Shown: positions 22,932 to 32,831, counted from the first letter of the stretch. The stretch is DNA of 64,000 bases from F-183 sp964627455 (GCA_964627455.1 CAZVKC010000009.1:1-64000), one strand, 5' to 3'. The notes: generated from the letters alone by a model not told the origin. A program made the numbers and translations.

Positions 22932-24233
22932 GTGAATGAAAGATCCGTGGCTGCCATCGAGTTTCGTGGCGTATCCAAAAGCTATTCGGTTTACGACAAA
23001 GCGGGCGATCGCCTCAAGGAACTTCTCACCTTCAACCGCCTGAGCTTTCACAAGGATTTTTGGGCGTTGCGCGATGTTTCGTTCGAGGTCGAACGAGGCG
23101 AGACCTTCTGCATTGTCGGTGAGAACGGGTCGGGCAAGAGCACCCTATTGCAGATCGTCGCCGGGATCCTGCAACCGACCTCGGGAACGGTGAAGGTCAA
23201 CGGGCGCGTGTCGGCTCTGCTCGAACTCGGCAGCGGCTTCAATCCTGAGTTTTCCGGTCGCGACAACGTCTACATGAACGGCGCGATCCTCGGGCTTTCG
23301 ACGCGCGAGATGGACGCGAAGTATCAGGAGATCCTCGATTTCGCGGAGATCGGCGACTTCATCCATCAGCCCGTGAAAACGTATTCGAGCGGCATGAGCG
23401 TGCGTCTCGCATTTTCGGTGGCGATCCACGTGGATCCCGATATTCTGCTGGTGGACGAGGCTCTCGCCGTTGGCGACATTTACTTCCGGCAGCGGTGCAT
23501 GCGCAAGGTCCACGAGTTGCGCGCCCGCGGCGTCACGATTCTCTTTGTCTCGCATGCGACTGGCGATGTGAAGGCGCTGGGCGATCGGGCGATGTGGCTC
23601 GATCATGGGCACGTTCAGGATCTCGGCGATACGGAACGCGTAGTCACCGGCTACCTTGCCGCGATGACGTCGAAGGATTCGGCCTACATCGAGCACAAGA
23701 AGACGCAGATCGATCATGGGCGCGCGGTCGAAGTGGCGCCCGAGGTCGAGGAACACATCCCGAACATCGACCATCGCTTCGGTGACGGCCGCGCCGAGGT
23801 GCTCGGCATCAGCATCAACGACCCATCGGGCAATCCGGTTCGAATGCTCGATCCCGGCACGAAGATCGTAGTCCGCATCAGCGCCCGTGCGAAGGAAGAG
23901 TTGCATCATCCGATCGTCGGCTTCATGCTGCGCAATCACCTGGGTGTCGATTTTTCGGGCACGAACACGACGCGCGAAGGTTATGAATTGACGCCGATGC
24001 TGCCGGGCGACGTCGTCACCGTGGACTTCCACCTGGAACTCCCCGAACTCTCGTCGTCGACCTTCTCGTTTTCGCCCGCCATCGCCGACGGCACGCTCGA
24101 TCATTACTCGATCTGCGACTGGATCGACAACGCCGTTGCGCTGCCGATGACGCGCGGCGAGAATCCGGTGTACGGGCAGATGCATCTGAAGTGCCGCGTC
24201 GAGGTCAACTCGCGGCTTGGGGTCACGGTTTGA
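22932..24233 (+). CDS. Wzt-like polysaccharide ABC exporter ATPase
   Basis: 433 residues. An N-terminal ABC ATPase (Walker A GENGSGKST, signature YSSGMSVRLAF, Walker B ILLVDEALAVGD) of the O-antigen/teichoic acid family and a C-terminal Wzt_C beta-sandwich (~residue 280 on) that in Wzt recognises the capped glycan end. A permease partner (Wzm) is not in the window. The start is GTG (GAGG lies just before it); a second GTG 15 bases on is possible. Its stop overlaps the TTG start of the methyltransferase (TTGA), a modifying enzyme such as those that cap glycans for Wzt. Confidence 0.87.
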   Translation: MNERSVAAIEFRGVSKSYSVYDKAGDRLKELLTFNRLSFHKDFWALRDVSFEVERGETFCIVGENGSGKSTLLQIVAGILQPTSGTVKVNGRVSALLELGSGFNPEFSGRDNVYMNGAILGLSTREMDAKYQEILDFAEIGDFIHQPVKTYSSGMSVRLAFSVAIHVDPDILLVDEALAVGDIYFRQRCMRKVHELRARGVTILFVSHATGDVKALGDRAMWLDHGHVQDLGDTERVVTGYLAAMTSKDSAYIEHKKTQIDHGRAVEVAPEVEEHIPNIDHRFGDGRAEVLGISINDPSGNPVRMLDPGTKIVVRISARAKEELHHPIVGFMLRNHLGVDFSGTNTTREGYELTPMLPGDVVTVDFHLELPELSSSTFSFSPAIADGTLDHYSICDWIDNAVALPMTRGENPVYGQMHLKCRVEVNSRLGVTV

Positions 24234-25495
24234 GTCTTTCTCCAGACAATCTCTCGCCGGCGGAATTCACCGGTGAACGCGTCGTGCCCGGATTGGTCGA
24301 GGTCGACCTGTGGAACGAGCACTTCGCCCGATACGCATTTGCGTGCGAGTTCGCGGCCGGGCGGCGGGTGCTGGACCTCGGCTGCGGAACCGGCTACGGT
24401 ACGGCGGAACTCGCGCGCCGCGCATCGCATGCCACTGGCGTAGACATTTCCGCTGAAGCCGTCGCACATGCGCGTACTCATTACGGATCTTTGCCGAACG
24501 TCGCGTATGTCGAAGCATCCTGCACGGCGACTGGATTGCCCGATGCGTCGTTCGACCTGATCACGGCGTACGAAGTGATCGAGCATCTCGGAGACTGGCG
24601 CGCGCTGTTGGCTGAAGCGAAACGGTTGCTTGCGCCCGGCGGATTGTTTCTCGTGTCGACGCCGAACCGCACGTATTACGCGGAATCGCGCGGCGAGGCG
24701 GGCGCCAACCCCTTTCACGAACACGAGTTTGAATACGAGGAGTTCCGCAACGAACTGCTGCCGTATTTTCCGGCCGTGACGATGCTGATGCAGAATCGTT
24801 TGGAGGCGTTTTGCTTCCATCCGCCGAAGGCATTCCCCGATACAAAGGTCCGCATCGACGCGAGCGGCGCGCCCGCAACGGCGCACTTCTTTCTGGCTGT
24901 GTGCGGCGATTCAGTGCAGAGCCCGTCGTTTGTTTACGTGCCGGCTGCGGCGAACCTGCTGCGCGAGCGCGAACACCACATCGCGAAACTGCGCGCGGAA
25001 CTCGCCATGAAGGAGCAGTGGCTCGAACAGACGCGGGCGGAACGTGACGAACTGCACCGGTTGCATACGGCAGTGCAGAGGGAACTCGAGGACCATAATC
25101 GCTGGGCAGAGCAACTCGAGGCTGAGCTGAACGGCTCTCGTGAGCGGGTCGTCGCCTTGCAGCAGGAACTCGGTGCGGAACAGGCAGAGGGCCGGCGCGT
25201 TGCCGAAGCATACGAGGCGAAAGTCGGCGAACTGGAGCGCGACATCCACGAGAAAGCCGCGTGGGCCGAAGAGACGGAGTCGCGCTTGACAGCCGAGTTG
25301 CAGGCCAAGATCGCGGAACTCGCTGAAGCGGTGCGCTTGCTCGATCTGGCGGAAGCGACGGTCGCTGAGCGTTCGCAATGGGCACTGGGCTTGCAGGACG
25401 AGGTCGCGAAGTTGAGCGCGCAAATGCAGATGATCCGCGCGTCGCGTTGGGTGAAGCTGGGACGTGTGATTGGGGTGGGTCCGCGAGGTGCGTAG
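24230..25495 (+). CDS. SAM methyltransferase with C-terminal coiled coil
   Basis: 421 residues. Class I SAM methyltransferase (VLDLGCGTGYG, GVDISAEAVAHAR, ITAYEVIEHL) in the first 240 residues, then about 170 residues of Glu/Arg/Leu-rich coiled coil ending in a short basic tail. The layout is like WbdD, a methyltransferase-kinase whose coiled coil sets O-antigen chain length; here no kinase domain is seen. TTG start overlapping the wzt-like stop. It could cap or methylate a glycan. The end overlaps the glycosyltransferase gene by 8-26 bases. Confidence 0.85.
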   Translation: MSLSPDNLSPAEFTGERVVPGLVEVDLWNEHFARYAFACEFAAGRRVLDLGCGTGYGTAELARRASHATGVDISAEAVAHARTHYGSLPNVAYVEASCTATGLPDASFDLITAYEVIEHLGDWRALLAEAKRLLAPGGLFLVSTPNRTYYAESRGEAGANPFHEHEFEYEEFRNELLPYFPAVTMLMQNRLEAFCFHPPKAFPDTKVRIDASGAPATAHFFLAVCGDSVQSPSFVYVPAAANLLREREHHIAKLRAELAMKEQWLEQTRAERDELHRLHTAVQRELEDHNRWAEQLEAELNGSRERVVALQQELGAEQAEGRRVAEAYEAKVGELERDIHEKAAWAEETESRLTAELQAKIAELAEAVRLLDLAEATVAERSQWALGLQDEVAKLSAQMQMIRASRWVKLGRVIGVGPRGA

Positions 25496-27824
25496 ACTCA
25501 TCCGGCTGATCAAGACGCTGATCGTTGCTTTGATCGCGCCTCCGCTGGTTTTCTTTGTCTTCGCCGTTTTTGCGCTGTGGGACCTCGTGCGTCCGTTCCG
25601 CCGCAAAAAACTTCCCAACGACACGCGCCCGAATACGAAGTGCGCGAGTGTTGTGATCCCCAACTGGAACGGCAAAGACCTGCTCGAGATGTACCTGCCT
25701 TCGGTGATCGAGGCGATGTCGGGCAATCCGGACAACGAGGTCATCGTGGTGGACGACGGTTCCACTGACGGCAGTGCGGACTTTGTTCGCGAGCGTTTCG
25801 GATCGCAGGTCAAACTCGTCGCGTTGCCCGGAAACAGCGGCTTTGGCGCAGGATCCAACGCCGGCTTCGCCGCCGCGAAGAACGACATCGTCGTGCTGTT
25901 GAACAGCGACATGCGGGTCGAGAAGAACTTCCTGCAGCCGCTGCTCGATGGCTTCACCGACGAGAAGGTTTTTGCGGTGTCGTGCCAGATATTCTTCAGC
26001 GATCCGAATAAGAAACGCGAAGAGACGGGACTCACGAACGGCTGGTGGTCGCATGGTCACCTGCGTGTGAAGCACGTCATCGACAACGACATTCAGGTAC
26101 TGTATCCCTGCTATTACGGCGGCGGCGGATCCTGCGCGTTCGACAAACGCAAATTCTTCGAACTAGGCGGCTTCGATCACCTGCTGAAGCCGTTCTATCT
26201 CGAAGACACAGACCTCGGTCACATGGCGTGGAAGCGCGGCTGGAAGGTCCTCTATCAGCCGAAGAGCATTGTCTATCACGAGCATCGCGGCACGATCGGC
26301 AAGAAGTTTTCTGACGCCTACATCCAGGGCGTGCTGAAGAAGAATTTCCTGCTCTATACGTGGAAGAACATCCACGAATGGGGCAAGCTGTGCGAGCACT
26401 TTGTCTACGCTGCGCTGGACGTGATCCTCACCGCGGCCTTTGGACACTCGCCTGAGCGCGCAAACCTGCGCGGACTCATCCGTGCAACCCTGCAGTTGCC
26501 GGAATGCCTTCGCGCCCGCGCTCGCGCCCAGCAACTTGCGGTGGTGAGCGATACGGAAGTGTTCCGCCGCCAAACCGGCGCGTATTTCCGAGATCGCTTC
26601 GGGGAACTGCCCGCCAAGCCGGAGAAGCTGTCGGTCTTATTCGTGGCGCCGTATCCGATCTATCCGCCGATCCACGGTGGCGCGGTCTTCATGTATCAAA
26701 CGGTGCGTGAACTGTCTCGCCTCTGCGACCTGCACCTGATCGTGATGCTCGATTGGGAATGGGAACTCGAGGCGCACCAGTCGCTGCGGCAACTGGTGAA
26801 GTCCGTCGAGTTCATCATCCGTCCGCCGGCCAAGCAGAAGCGTCTCGGCAGCACGATCCCTCATGCGATCTACGAATTCGAGAATCCGGACCTCGCGTAT
26901 CTCATCCAGCGCCAGGCGTACGTGCACAACGTCGACGTCCTGCAACTCGAATACACCGTGCTTGGCCAGTATGCCGGGGACTTTCAGCGCCTGCGCTGCA
27001 TCCTGTTCGAGCACGATGTCTACTTCCAGTCGATCTCCCGTGGACTCCCGTTCGTGCGCAACCCATTCAAGAAGATCCAGCACACCTGGGAATACCTGCG
27101 CGCGATGAAATACGAACTGACGCTGCTGCCGAAGATGCATCGCGTGCAAGTCTGCAGCAGCGACAATCGCGAGTACATCGAATCATTCCTGCCGGAGATG
27201 AAGGGGCGCATCGACGACGGGTTCCGCGCGGGCGTCGATACGTCGAGTTACGAGTTCAAGCCGGATGGCCGCGAGCCCGATACAGTGCTGTTCCTCGGCA
27301 GTTTCCGGCATATCCCCAACGTTGAAGCGCTCGACTGGTTCATCCGCAACGTCTGGAACCTGATCCTCGCCGCACGCCCGCAAACACGTCTCATTCTCAT
27401 CGGTTCGGATCCGCCGCCGAAGCACTCGCTGTCGCCCGAATGGAAGAACGTCGAGCTGATCGGCTTTGTCGATGACGTGCGCACCCCTCTCGCGCAATAC
27501 TCGGTGTTCATTTGTCCGATCCTTTCGGGCTCGGGCGTGCGCGTGAAACTGCTCGAGGGTTTTTCCGCTGGCATCCCGACCGTTTCGACCCACCTCGGCG
27601 CCGAAGGACTCACCAGCCAAAGCGGCGACATCTGCGGACTCGCCGACGACCCGCAAGGCTTCGCGAATTGGGTCGTGCGCCTGCTCGCGAATCCGGAAGA
27701 GGCGGCGGAACTCGCTTGCCGCGCCCGCGCCTATGTCGAAGACAAGCGTGACATGCGCCGAATGACCGAGCGACTCGTAGCTTGCTACCGCACCGAAATT
27801 GAAGCCGCACGCAATCAGCGATGA
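25488..27824 (+). CDS. Two-domain glycosyltransferase (GT2 + GT4-like)
   Basis: About 778 residues. After a membrane helix (LIVALIAPPLVFFVFAVF) comes a GT2 domain (VVIPNWNGKDLLEMYLPS, VVDDGSTDGS, LLNSDM, LEDTDLGHMAWKRGW) and then, from about residue 390, a GT4-like domain (PYPIYPPIHGGA near its start; GSDPPP and CPILSGSGVRVKLLEGFSAGIPTV near the end). Both are complete, so it likely adds two sugars. It is the last gene of the polysaccharide operon. I prefer the GTG at 25488; a TTG 18 bases upstream is the alternative. Confidence 0.87.
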   Translation: MRRLIRLIKTLIVALIAPPLVFFVFAVFALWDLVRPFRRKKLPNDTRPNTKCASVVIPNWNGKDLLEMYLPSVIEAMSGNPDNEVIVVDDGSTDGSADFVRERFGSQVKLVALPGNSGFGAGSNAGFAAAKNDIVVLLNSDMRVEKNFLQPLLDGFTDEKVFAVSCQIFFSDPNKKREETGLTNGWWSHGHLRVKHVIDNDIQVLYPCYYGGGGSCAFDKRKFFELGGFDHLLKPFYLEDTDLGHMAWKRGWKVLYQPKSIVYHEHRGTIGKKFSDAYIQGVLKKNFLLYTWKNIHEWGKLCEHFVYAALDVILTAAFGHSPERANLRGLIRATLQLPECLRARARAQQLAVVSDTEVFRRQTGAYFRDRFGELPAKPEKLSVLFVAPYPIYPPIHGGAVFMYQTVRELSRLCDLHLIVMLDWEWELEAHQSLRQLVKSVEFIIRPPAKQKRLGSTIPHAIYEFENPDLAYLIQRQAYVHNVDVLQLEYTVLGQYAGDFQRLRCILFEHDVYFQSISRGLPFVRNPFKKIQHTWEYLRAMKYELTLLPKMHRVQVCSSDNREYIESFLPEMKGRIDDGFRAGVDTSSYEFKPDGREPDTVLFLGSFRHIPNVEALDWFIRNVWNLILAARPQTRLILIGSDPPPKHSLSPEWKNVELIGFVDDVRTPLAQYSVFICPILSGSGVRVKLLEGFSAGIPTVSTHLGAEGLTSQSGDICGLADDPQGFANWVVRLLANPEEAAELACRARAYVEDKRDMRRMTERLVACYRTEIEAARNQR

Positions 27825-27833
27825 TAGTGGTAC

Positions 27834-28907
27834 GTGAATCTCCTCGCTGTCGTTATTCTGCTGATGCAAGCTGCCACTCCGAACACGAAACCGCGCGCGC
27901 GTGATCTCGGCATCAAGCCAGGTGTCCTCAATCCGGGGCCGCTCAACGCGATCACGGACGTGGCGGGCGTTGCCGTCGGACACGTCACTCTCATCGAAGG
28001 CGAAAACGTCCGGACTGGCGTCACTGCTATTCTGCCGCACAAACGCAATCTGTTTCAGGAAAAGGTCGCTGCCGGGATTCACATCGCGAACGCGTTCGGC
28101 AAGCTCGCCGGCAGCACGCAGGTCAAGGAACTCGGCAACATTGAAACGCCGGTCATCCTCACCAACACCCTCAACGTCGCGGAAGGCATCGCGGGCGCGG
28201 TCGAATGGACCCTCCGCCAGCCGGGCAACGAGCGTGTATTCTCGGTCAATGCTGTAGTGGGCGAAACCAACGATGCTGCGTTGAACGACATCCGCGGACG
28301 CCACGTCACGAAGCAGCATGTGATCCAGGCCATCCAGAACGCGAGAGCAGGCGTGCCGGTCGAAGAGGGCGCCGTCGGCGCCGGCACGGGGACCTCGGCA
28401 TTCGGCTACAAGGGCGGCATCGGTACATCGTCCCGTATTCTTCCTGCGCCGTTGGGCGGCTACACCATTGGCGTGCTCGTGCAAAGCAACTACGGCGGGA
28501 TCCTCACCATCAACGGCGCGCCCGTTGGCCGCGAACTCGGCCGCTATTACCTGAAGCAGTACGCCGAACCCGCGCCCGGCGGATCCTGCATGATCGTCAT
28601 CGCCACCGACGCGCCGGTCGACGCGCGCAATCTCGAACGCCTCGCCTCGCGTTCGATTCTTGGACTCGGCGCCACCGGATCCTCGACCAGCAATGGCTCC
28701 GGTGAATATGCGATTGCTTTCACCACCAGCAACAGCCGCGATCTGTTGCCCAACGATTCGATGTCGCCGCTGTTCCAGGCTGTGAAAGAGGCGACAGAGG
28801 AAGCGGTCTACAACTCGATGTTTCGCGCGCGAACTGTGAAACAGGTCGAGGAGCTTCCAGTCGATCGCGTGGTCGAAATCCTGAAAAAGTATCGAACAAT
28901 TCCGTAA
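27834..28907 (+). CDS. P1-family peptidase (DmpA-like aminopeptidase)
   Basis: 357 residues of the L-aminopeptidase/D-esterase (DmpA, peptidase S58/P1) family. It opens with GTG, then a hydrophobic leader that ends near MQAATP, so it may be exported. Seen: NAITDVAGVAVGHVTL, GTGTSAFGYKGGIGTSSR and PGGSCMIVIATDAP. The Gly-Ser bond in PGGS is where DmpA cleaves itself to expose the nucleophilic Ser. It starts 9 bases behind the glycosyltransferase gene but has no evident link to it. Confidence 0.87.
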   Translation: MNLLAVVILLMQAATPNTKPRARDLGIKPGVLNPGPLNAITDVAGVAVGHVTLIEGENVRTGVTAILPHKRNLFQEKVAAGIHIANAFGKLAGSTQVKELGNIETPVILTNTLNVAEGIAGAVEWTLRQPGNERVFSVNAVVGETNDAALNDIRGRHVTKQHVIQAIQNARAGVPVEEGAVGAGTGTSAFGYKGGIGTSSRILPAPLGGYTIGVLVQSNYGGILTINGAPVGRELGRYYLKQYAEPAPGGSCMIVIATDAPVDARNLERLASRSILGLGATGSSTSNGSGEYAIAFTTSNSRDLLPNDSMSPLFQAVKEATEEAVYNSMFRARTVKQVEELPVDRVVEILKKYRTIP

Positions 28908-28936
28908 CTGATCGCGTCCTGGATCGTATTGCTGAC

Positions 28937-31330
28937 ATGCGTCTCCAGGATCTGAAACTCGCCGTGCGCCTATTGCGCAGGAACCCCGGCTTTGCTGCCT
29001 TCGCCATTCTCACGCTTGCGTTGGGGACCGGCGCGAATACGGCCATCTTCACGGCGGTCGACAAGATCCTCGTGAGTCCGTTGCCGTACGGAAATTCGGA
29101 CCGTCTGGTGATGGTTTGGGAAGACGCCTCGTTCATCGGGTTCGCGCACAATACTCCGGCGCCGGCCAACTATGTCGATTGGAAGGCCCAAGCCACCGGT
29201 TCGTTTGATGGCATGGCCGCGAGCCGCGGCCGCCGCTTCACCATTCGTGGCGAAGGAACGCCGGAAGAACTCCGCGGCGCTGCCGTGACGCCGGACATGT
29301 TCGACGTCCTGCAGGCTAAGCCGCTCCGCGGCCGCGTTTTCACTGCCGAGGAAGATCGCAAGAACGCCAGGGTTGTCGTCATCAGCCACGGGCTGTGGAT
29401 GCGTCGCTATGGTGGTGAGAATTCCGTGATTGGCCGGCTTGTGGATCTCGATGGTGAGCCGCACGAGATCATCGGCGTCATGCCTTCGGGCTTCTTCTAT
29501 CCCGGAAGGCTGGCCGACTTCTGGTCCCCGATTGGACTTGACGGCATTCGCGCCCAACGCGGCAATCACTTCCTGCGGGTTGTCGGACGGCTGAAGCCTG
29601 GCGCGACGATTGAACAGGCTCGCGCCGAAATGCAGACCGTGGCGCGACGCCTGGAAGCGCAGTATCCGCAGACGAACGCCAAGGTCGGATCTGCCGTCGA
29701 ACCGCTGCGGGATGACATCACCGGATCCACCCGCATCGCACTCATCGCCCTGATGGGCGCTGCGGGTTGCGTCCTGCTGATCGCCTGTGCGAACCTGGCG
29801 AATCTACTGCTGGCCCGCGCCTCGGGACGCACTCGCGAAATGGCCGTGCGCCTTGCGATTGGCGCCGATCGCGCTTCGATCCTTCGCCAGTTACTGACGG
29901 AGAGCATCGTGCTGTCCTTGCTGGGAGGCGTGGCCGGGGCTACCTTCGCGGCCATGAGTGTCAAAGGACTGGAGCGAATGCTGCCGGAGGGCCTCGCAAC
30001 CAACCTCACTATGGACGGCCGGTCTCTGGCATTCGCACTCGCCATCTCGATCCTTTCCGGCGTAATCTTCGGACTCGCGCCCGCACTGCAAAGCATTCGT
30101 CTGGACCTTCATTCGGCTTTGAAACAAACCGGGCGTACGGGCACAAGCAGGCTGCGCGCCTTCACTCGCGACGGACTAGTTGTTGCCGAGTTCGCGATGG
30201 CGTTCGTCTTGCTCGCGGGAGCCGGCCTGCTGATCCAAACCATCGGTCAATTGCGCGCCGTCGATCTCGGTTTCGAGCCAACCCGTATCCTGACGGGCCG
30301 TGTTGCCTTGTTGCCGGCCAAGTACTCAACCGACGAGCGGATCCGTGCCTTCTATCGCGAAGCCATGGAGCGCTTGAAGAACGTGCCGGGCGTGGCGGAC
30401 GCGGCGTTCACCAGCAATCTGCCGTACCAGACGATGGGCAACACGGCTGGCTTTGACATCGAAGGCCGTGTCGCGCAGCGGGATTTCGACGCTCTGTATC
30501 GCGAGGTCACGCCGAACTATCTGCAGTTGCTCGGCGCGCGCCTGGTTGCGGGGCGCTTCTACACAGACGCGGATCACGCGGGTGTCGACCGCGTGATCGT
30601 GATCAACGAGACTTTTCAGAAGCTGTATTGGCCGAATGGCGACGCAGTCGGCAAGAGGATTCGCTACGGCCCGGGTTCACCCTGGATGACGATCACCGGT
30701 GTCGTGCGCGACTTGCGCGAGCGCGGCGCGGAACTCGCGATGAAGCCCGCGATCTATCCGTCCGTCCTGCAGGAACAGCGCCCTGTTGCGAATCAACTGG
30801 TCGTTCGCGCCGCGCAAGGACAAGACGCTATTCAACTCGCCGGCGCCGTGCGCCAGGCCCTGCATGCGATCGACCCGGGTATCCCGTTTTCCCAGGCGGT
30901 GACGCTCGATGACGTGATTGACGCGGATACGGCCGAACGACGGTACCTCATGCAGATCCTCAGCGTATTCGCGGGCCTCGCGCTTGCGCTCGCTGCCATC
31001 GGCGTCTACGGGGTGTTGTCGTATGCAGTCTCGCAGCGAGTCCGGGAGATCGGCGTACGCATGGCCCTTGGCGCGGATCCCCTGGCGATCACGGGAATGG
31101 TCGCAGGCCGTGGTTTGTTGCTCGGAGCCATCGGACTCGCCGTGGGCTGCGTGGGTTCGCTGTTCCTGCTGCGACTGGTGCAGTCGGTGTTGTACGGCGT
31201 CACGGCAAACGATCCTCTGATCCTGGGATCCGCTGCTGCGATCCTCACGGTTGTTGCTGGCGTTGCCTCCGGTGGACCCGCATGGCGCGCCTCGCGCGTC
31301 GACCCGCTGACCGCTTTGCACGACGACTAG
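28937..31330 (+). CDS. Acidobacterial duplicated orphan permease (MacB/FtsX-like)
   Basis: 797 residues: the N-terminal MacB_PCD domain and four-helix FtsX half (MRLQDLKLAVRLLRRNPGF, ALGTGANTAIF) are repeated in the C-terminal half (RLRAFTRDGLVVAEFAMAF, then FtsX helices near residues 690-780, RVREIGVRMALGAD). This duplicated layout without an ATPase gene next to it is the ADOP family, very numerous in Acidobacteria. It should be an inner-membrane transporter part or mechanosensory assembly. No ATPase partner is found here. The stop TAG shares CTAG with the stop of hpt on the other strand. Confidence 0.92.
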   Translation: MRLQDLKLAVRLLRRNPGFAAFAILTLALGTGANTAIFTAVDKILVSPLPYGNSDRLVMVWEDASFIGFAHNTPAPANYVDWKAQATGSFDGMAASRGRRFTIRGEGTPEELRGAAVTPDMFDVLQAKPLRGRVFTAEEDRKNARVVVISHGLWMRRYGGENSVIGRLVDLDGEPHEIIGVMPSGFFYPGRLADFWSPIGLDGIRAQRGNHFLRVVGRLKPGATIEQARAEMQTVARRLEAQYPQTNAKVGSAVEPLRDDITGSTRIALIALMGAAGCVLLIACANLANLLLARASGRTREMAVRLAIGADRASILRQLLTESIVLSLLGGVAGATFAAMSVKGLERMLPEGLATNLTMDGRSLAFALAISILSGVIFGLAPALQSIRLDLHSALKQTGRTGTSRLRAFTRDGLVVAEFAMAFVLLAGAGLLIQTIGQLRAVDLGFEPTRILTGRVALLPAKYSTDERIRAFYREAMERLKNVPGVADAAFTSNLPYQTMGNTAGFDIEGRVAQRDFDALYREVTPNYLQLLGARLVAGRFYTDADHAGVDRVIVINETFQKLYWPNGDAVGKRIRYGPGSPWMTITGVVRDLRERGAELAMKPAIYPSVLQEQRPVANQLVVRAAQGQDAIQLAGAVRQALHAIDPGIPFSQAVTLDDVIDADTAERRYLMQILSVFAGLALALAAIGVYGVLSYAVSQRVREIGVRMALGADPLAITGMVAGRGLLLGAIGLAVGCVGSLFLLRLVQSVLYGVTANDPLILGSAAAILTVVAGVASGGPAWRASRVDPLTALHDD

Positions 31331-31875
31331 CGCGCGGCTGGATTCTCCATCACTGCGATATAGCGGAGGTTTCGGTAGAGCTGTTTGTGATCGAGGCCGT
31401 AGCCGACGAGATAACGGTCCGGGATCTCGAAACAGCGAAAATCCACGGGAATTTGCACGATTCTTCGAACGGTGCGGTCGAGCAGTGTGCAGATGGCGAC
31501 GGAGTTCGGACCACGCCCGGCAAGTGTCTGCGTGAGATACCGCGTCGTGAACCCCGTGTCGATGATGTCTTCGACCAGCAACACGTCTTCGCCTTCGATG
31601 CTCTCGTCGAGATCCTTCGAGATCCGCACGAGGCCGCGCGATGTCTTCTGCGTGGAAAAGCTCGAAATCCCGAGGAAGTCCATCTTTACGGGGATCGTGA
31701 TCTCCTGCGCAAGGGCGGTGAGAAAGAAGACCGAACCCTTCAGTACGCCGATCAGCTTGAGCGGGCGGCCCTGATAGCGGGCGGAAATCTCCGCCGCCAC
31801 CTCGCGGATCCGCGCGTTGATCTGCTCTTCGGTGAACAGGATGCGTTCAATCGGTGGATCAGTCGCGGGCGCCAT
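31327..31875 (-). CDS. hpt: Hypoxanthine phosphoribosyltransferase
   Basis: 182 residues. PRPP-binding loop VLLVEDIIDTGFT, the KGSVFF N-terminal loop and C-terminal aspartate region (VDFRCFEIPDRYLVGYGLDH) are typical of HPRT. It makes IMP and GMP from hypoxanthine and guanine. Its start lies inside the gene upstream (17-base overlap), so it is coupled to the nuclease-like gene. It ends in the CTAG shared with ADOP, so no room is left for an intergenic terminator. Confidence 0.93.
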   Translation of the reverse strand: MAPATDPPIERILFTEEQINARIREVAAEISARYQGRPLKLIGVLKGSVFFLTALAQEITIPVKMDFLGISSFSTQKTSRGLVRISKDLDESIEGEDVLLVEDIIDTGFTTRYLTQTLAGRGPNSVAICTLLDRTVRRIVQIPVDFRCFEIPDRYLVGYGLDHKQLYRNLRYIAVMENPAAR

Positions 31876-32743
31876 ATTTGTCGATCAACTCCTGATAATC
31901 CTTCTGGTAGAAGATCTGAATGTTGACGTGCGGATAGATCGCCTTCAGCAGTTTGATCTTCCGGTTCTTCCTGGTGACGAGCGCCTGCTTCATCGTGGTC
32001 AGCTCGACGTAGAGGTCGAACTCCGGCAGATAGAAGTCCGGCGTAAAGGCCTCGACCACGTTGCCGTTTTTGTCCCACTGCAGCGGGAACGAACGCGGCT
32101 CGTAATCCCACGCCACACGATAAAAGTCGAGCAGGTTCGCGAAGGTCTCTTCGCTCGGATGCACGAAGGATGGCAGCTTCGCCTTGCCATTCGCGGAAAT
32201 CCCGTGTTGCGCGAGTTGCAGGCGGCTCTGAAACCGTAGTTGCGCCTCTACCGGAGCGCTGAGTAGTTCTGCTGGGCCCCGGGTGTTGAAGGCTGCCGCG
32301 ATGACGTCCGCGATCTGCTCGGATTGCAGTTGCGCCGAATTCAAGGTGAGGTCGGGCAACTCGGCGATGGTGCGTCCGAACCTGCGCCGGCGTTGTTCGC
32401 GCGTTCCGGCTTCGAGTTCCTTGAGCGCCGCCCGCGCCGCATCTCGCTCGATCCGCCGCTGCACCATGAGGTTCCCGATCCGGCGGTCCTCGGTCGCGCT
32501 GACGTGATACCTGGCGACCAGCGAAAGCTTGGGGAACAGGAATTCGCAACCTTCGAAAGACAGCACCAGGTGATGCGTAGTGGCAAGCCTTGCGAGGACG
32601 TTCTCAACCGCCGGAGCCCATGCCTTGTCGTCGAGTTTCTGCTGCTGCGGGAACTCGGCTGCCAGTAGCGAGGCGAGACGGTGTTCACCGGCGAACTCGA
32701 ACTCGAGGCGGGCCGCCACGAGGCGGGCAGCGTCTTCCCCCAA
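31859..32743 (-). CDS. PD-(D/E)XK-nuclease-like protein upstream of hpt
   Basis: 294 residues, no signal peptide. The C-terminal 90 residues look like a restriction-endonuclease-type fold: PDFYLPEFDLYVELTTMKQALV (Asp, then Glu-x-Thr, Lys nearby) and a basic RKNRKIKLLK helix. The middle has a helical basic part (REQRRRRFGR). The catalytic Lys position is taken by Thr (ELT), so activity is uncertain. The upstream half has no recognised domain. TTG start; a GTG 8 codons on is possible. It overlaps hpt by 17 bases. Function not known. Confidence 0.7.
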   Translation of the reverse strand: MGEDAARLVAARLEFEFAGEHRLASLLAAEFPQQQKLDDKAWAPAVENVLARLATTHHLVLSFEGCEFLFPKLSLVARYHVSATEDRRIGNLMVQRRIERDAARAALKELEAGTREQRRRRFGRTIAELPDLTLNSAQLQSEQIADVIAAAFNTRGPAELLSAPVEAQLRFQSRLQLAQHGISANGKAKLPSFVHPSEETFANLLDFYRVAWDYEPRSFPLQWDKNGNVVEAFTPDFYLPEFDLYVELTTMKQALVTRKNRKIKLLKAIYPHVNIQIFYQKDYQELIDKYGARD

Positions 32744-32831
32744 ACATCCGGGATCCGCGGAAATAGCAAGGATCGACAGTCGCTCAATCTCCGAAATGGA
32801 TATTCGGTTCCAGAAGCTTCAGAATATCAGT

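Noticed and set aside
24561..26075. 504-codon open frame antisense to the methyltransferase and glycosyltransferase
   Set aside because: Long but lies opposite clear GT2/methyltransferase motifs; the translation is low-complexity Arg/Pro/Ser.
32580..32831. Upstream extension of the FAD oxidoreductase gene
   Set aside because: The extra in-frame codons lie antisense to the nuclease-like gene and would bury the Tat leader.
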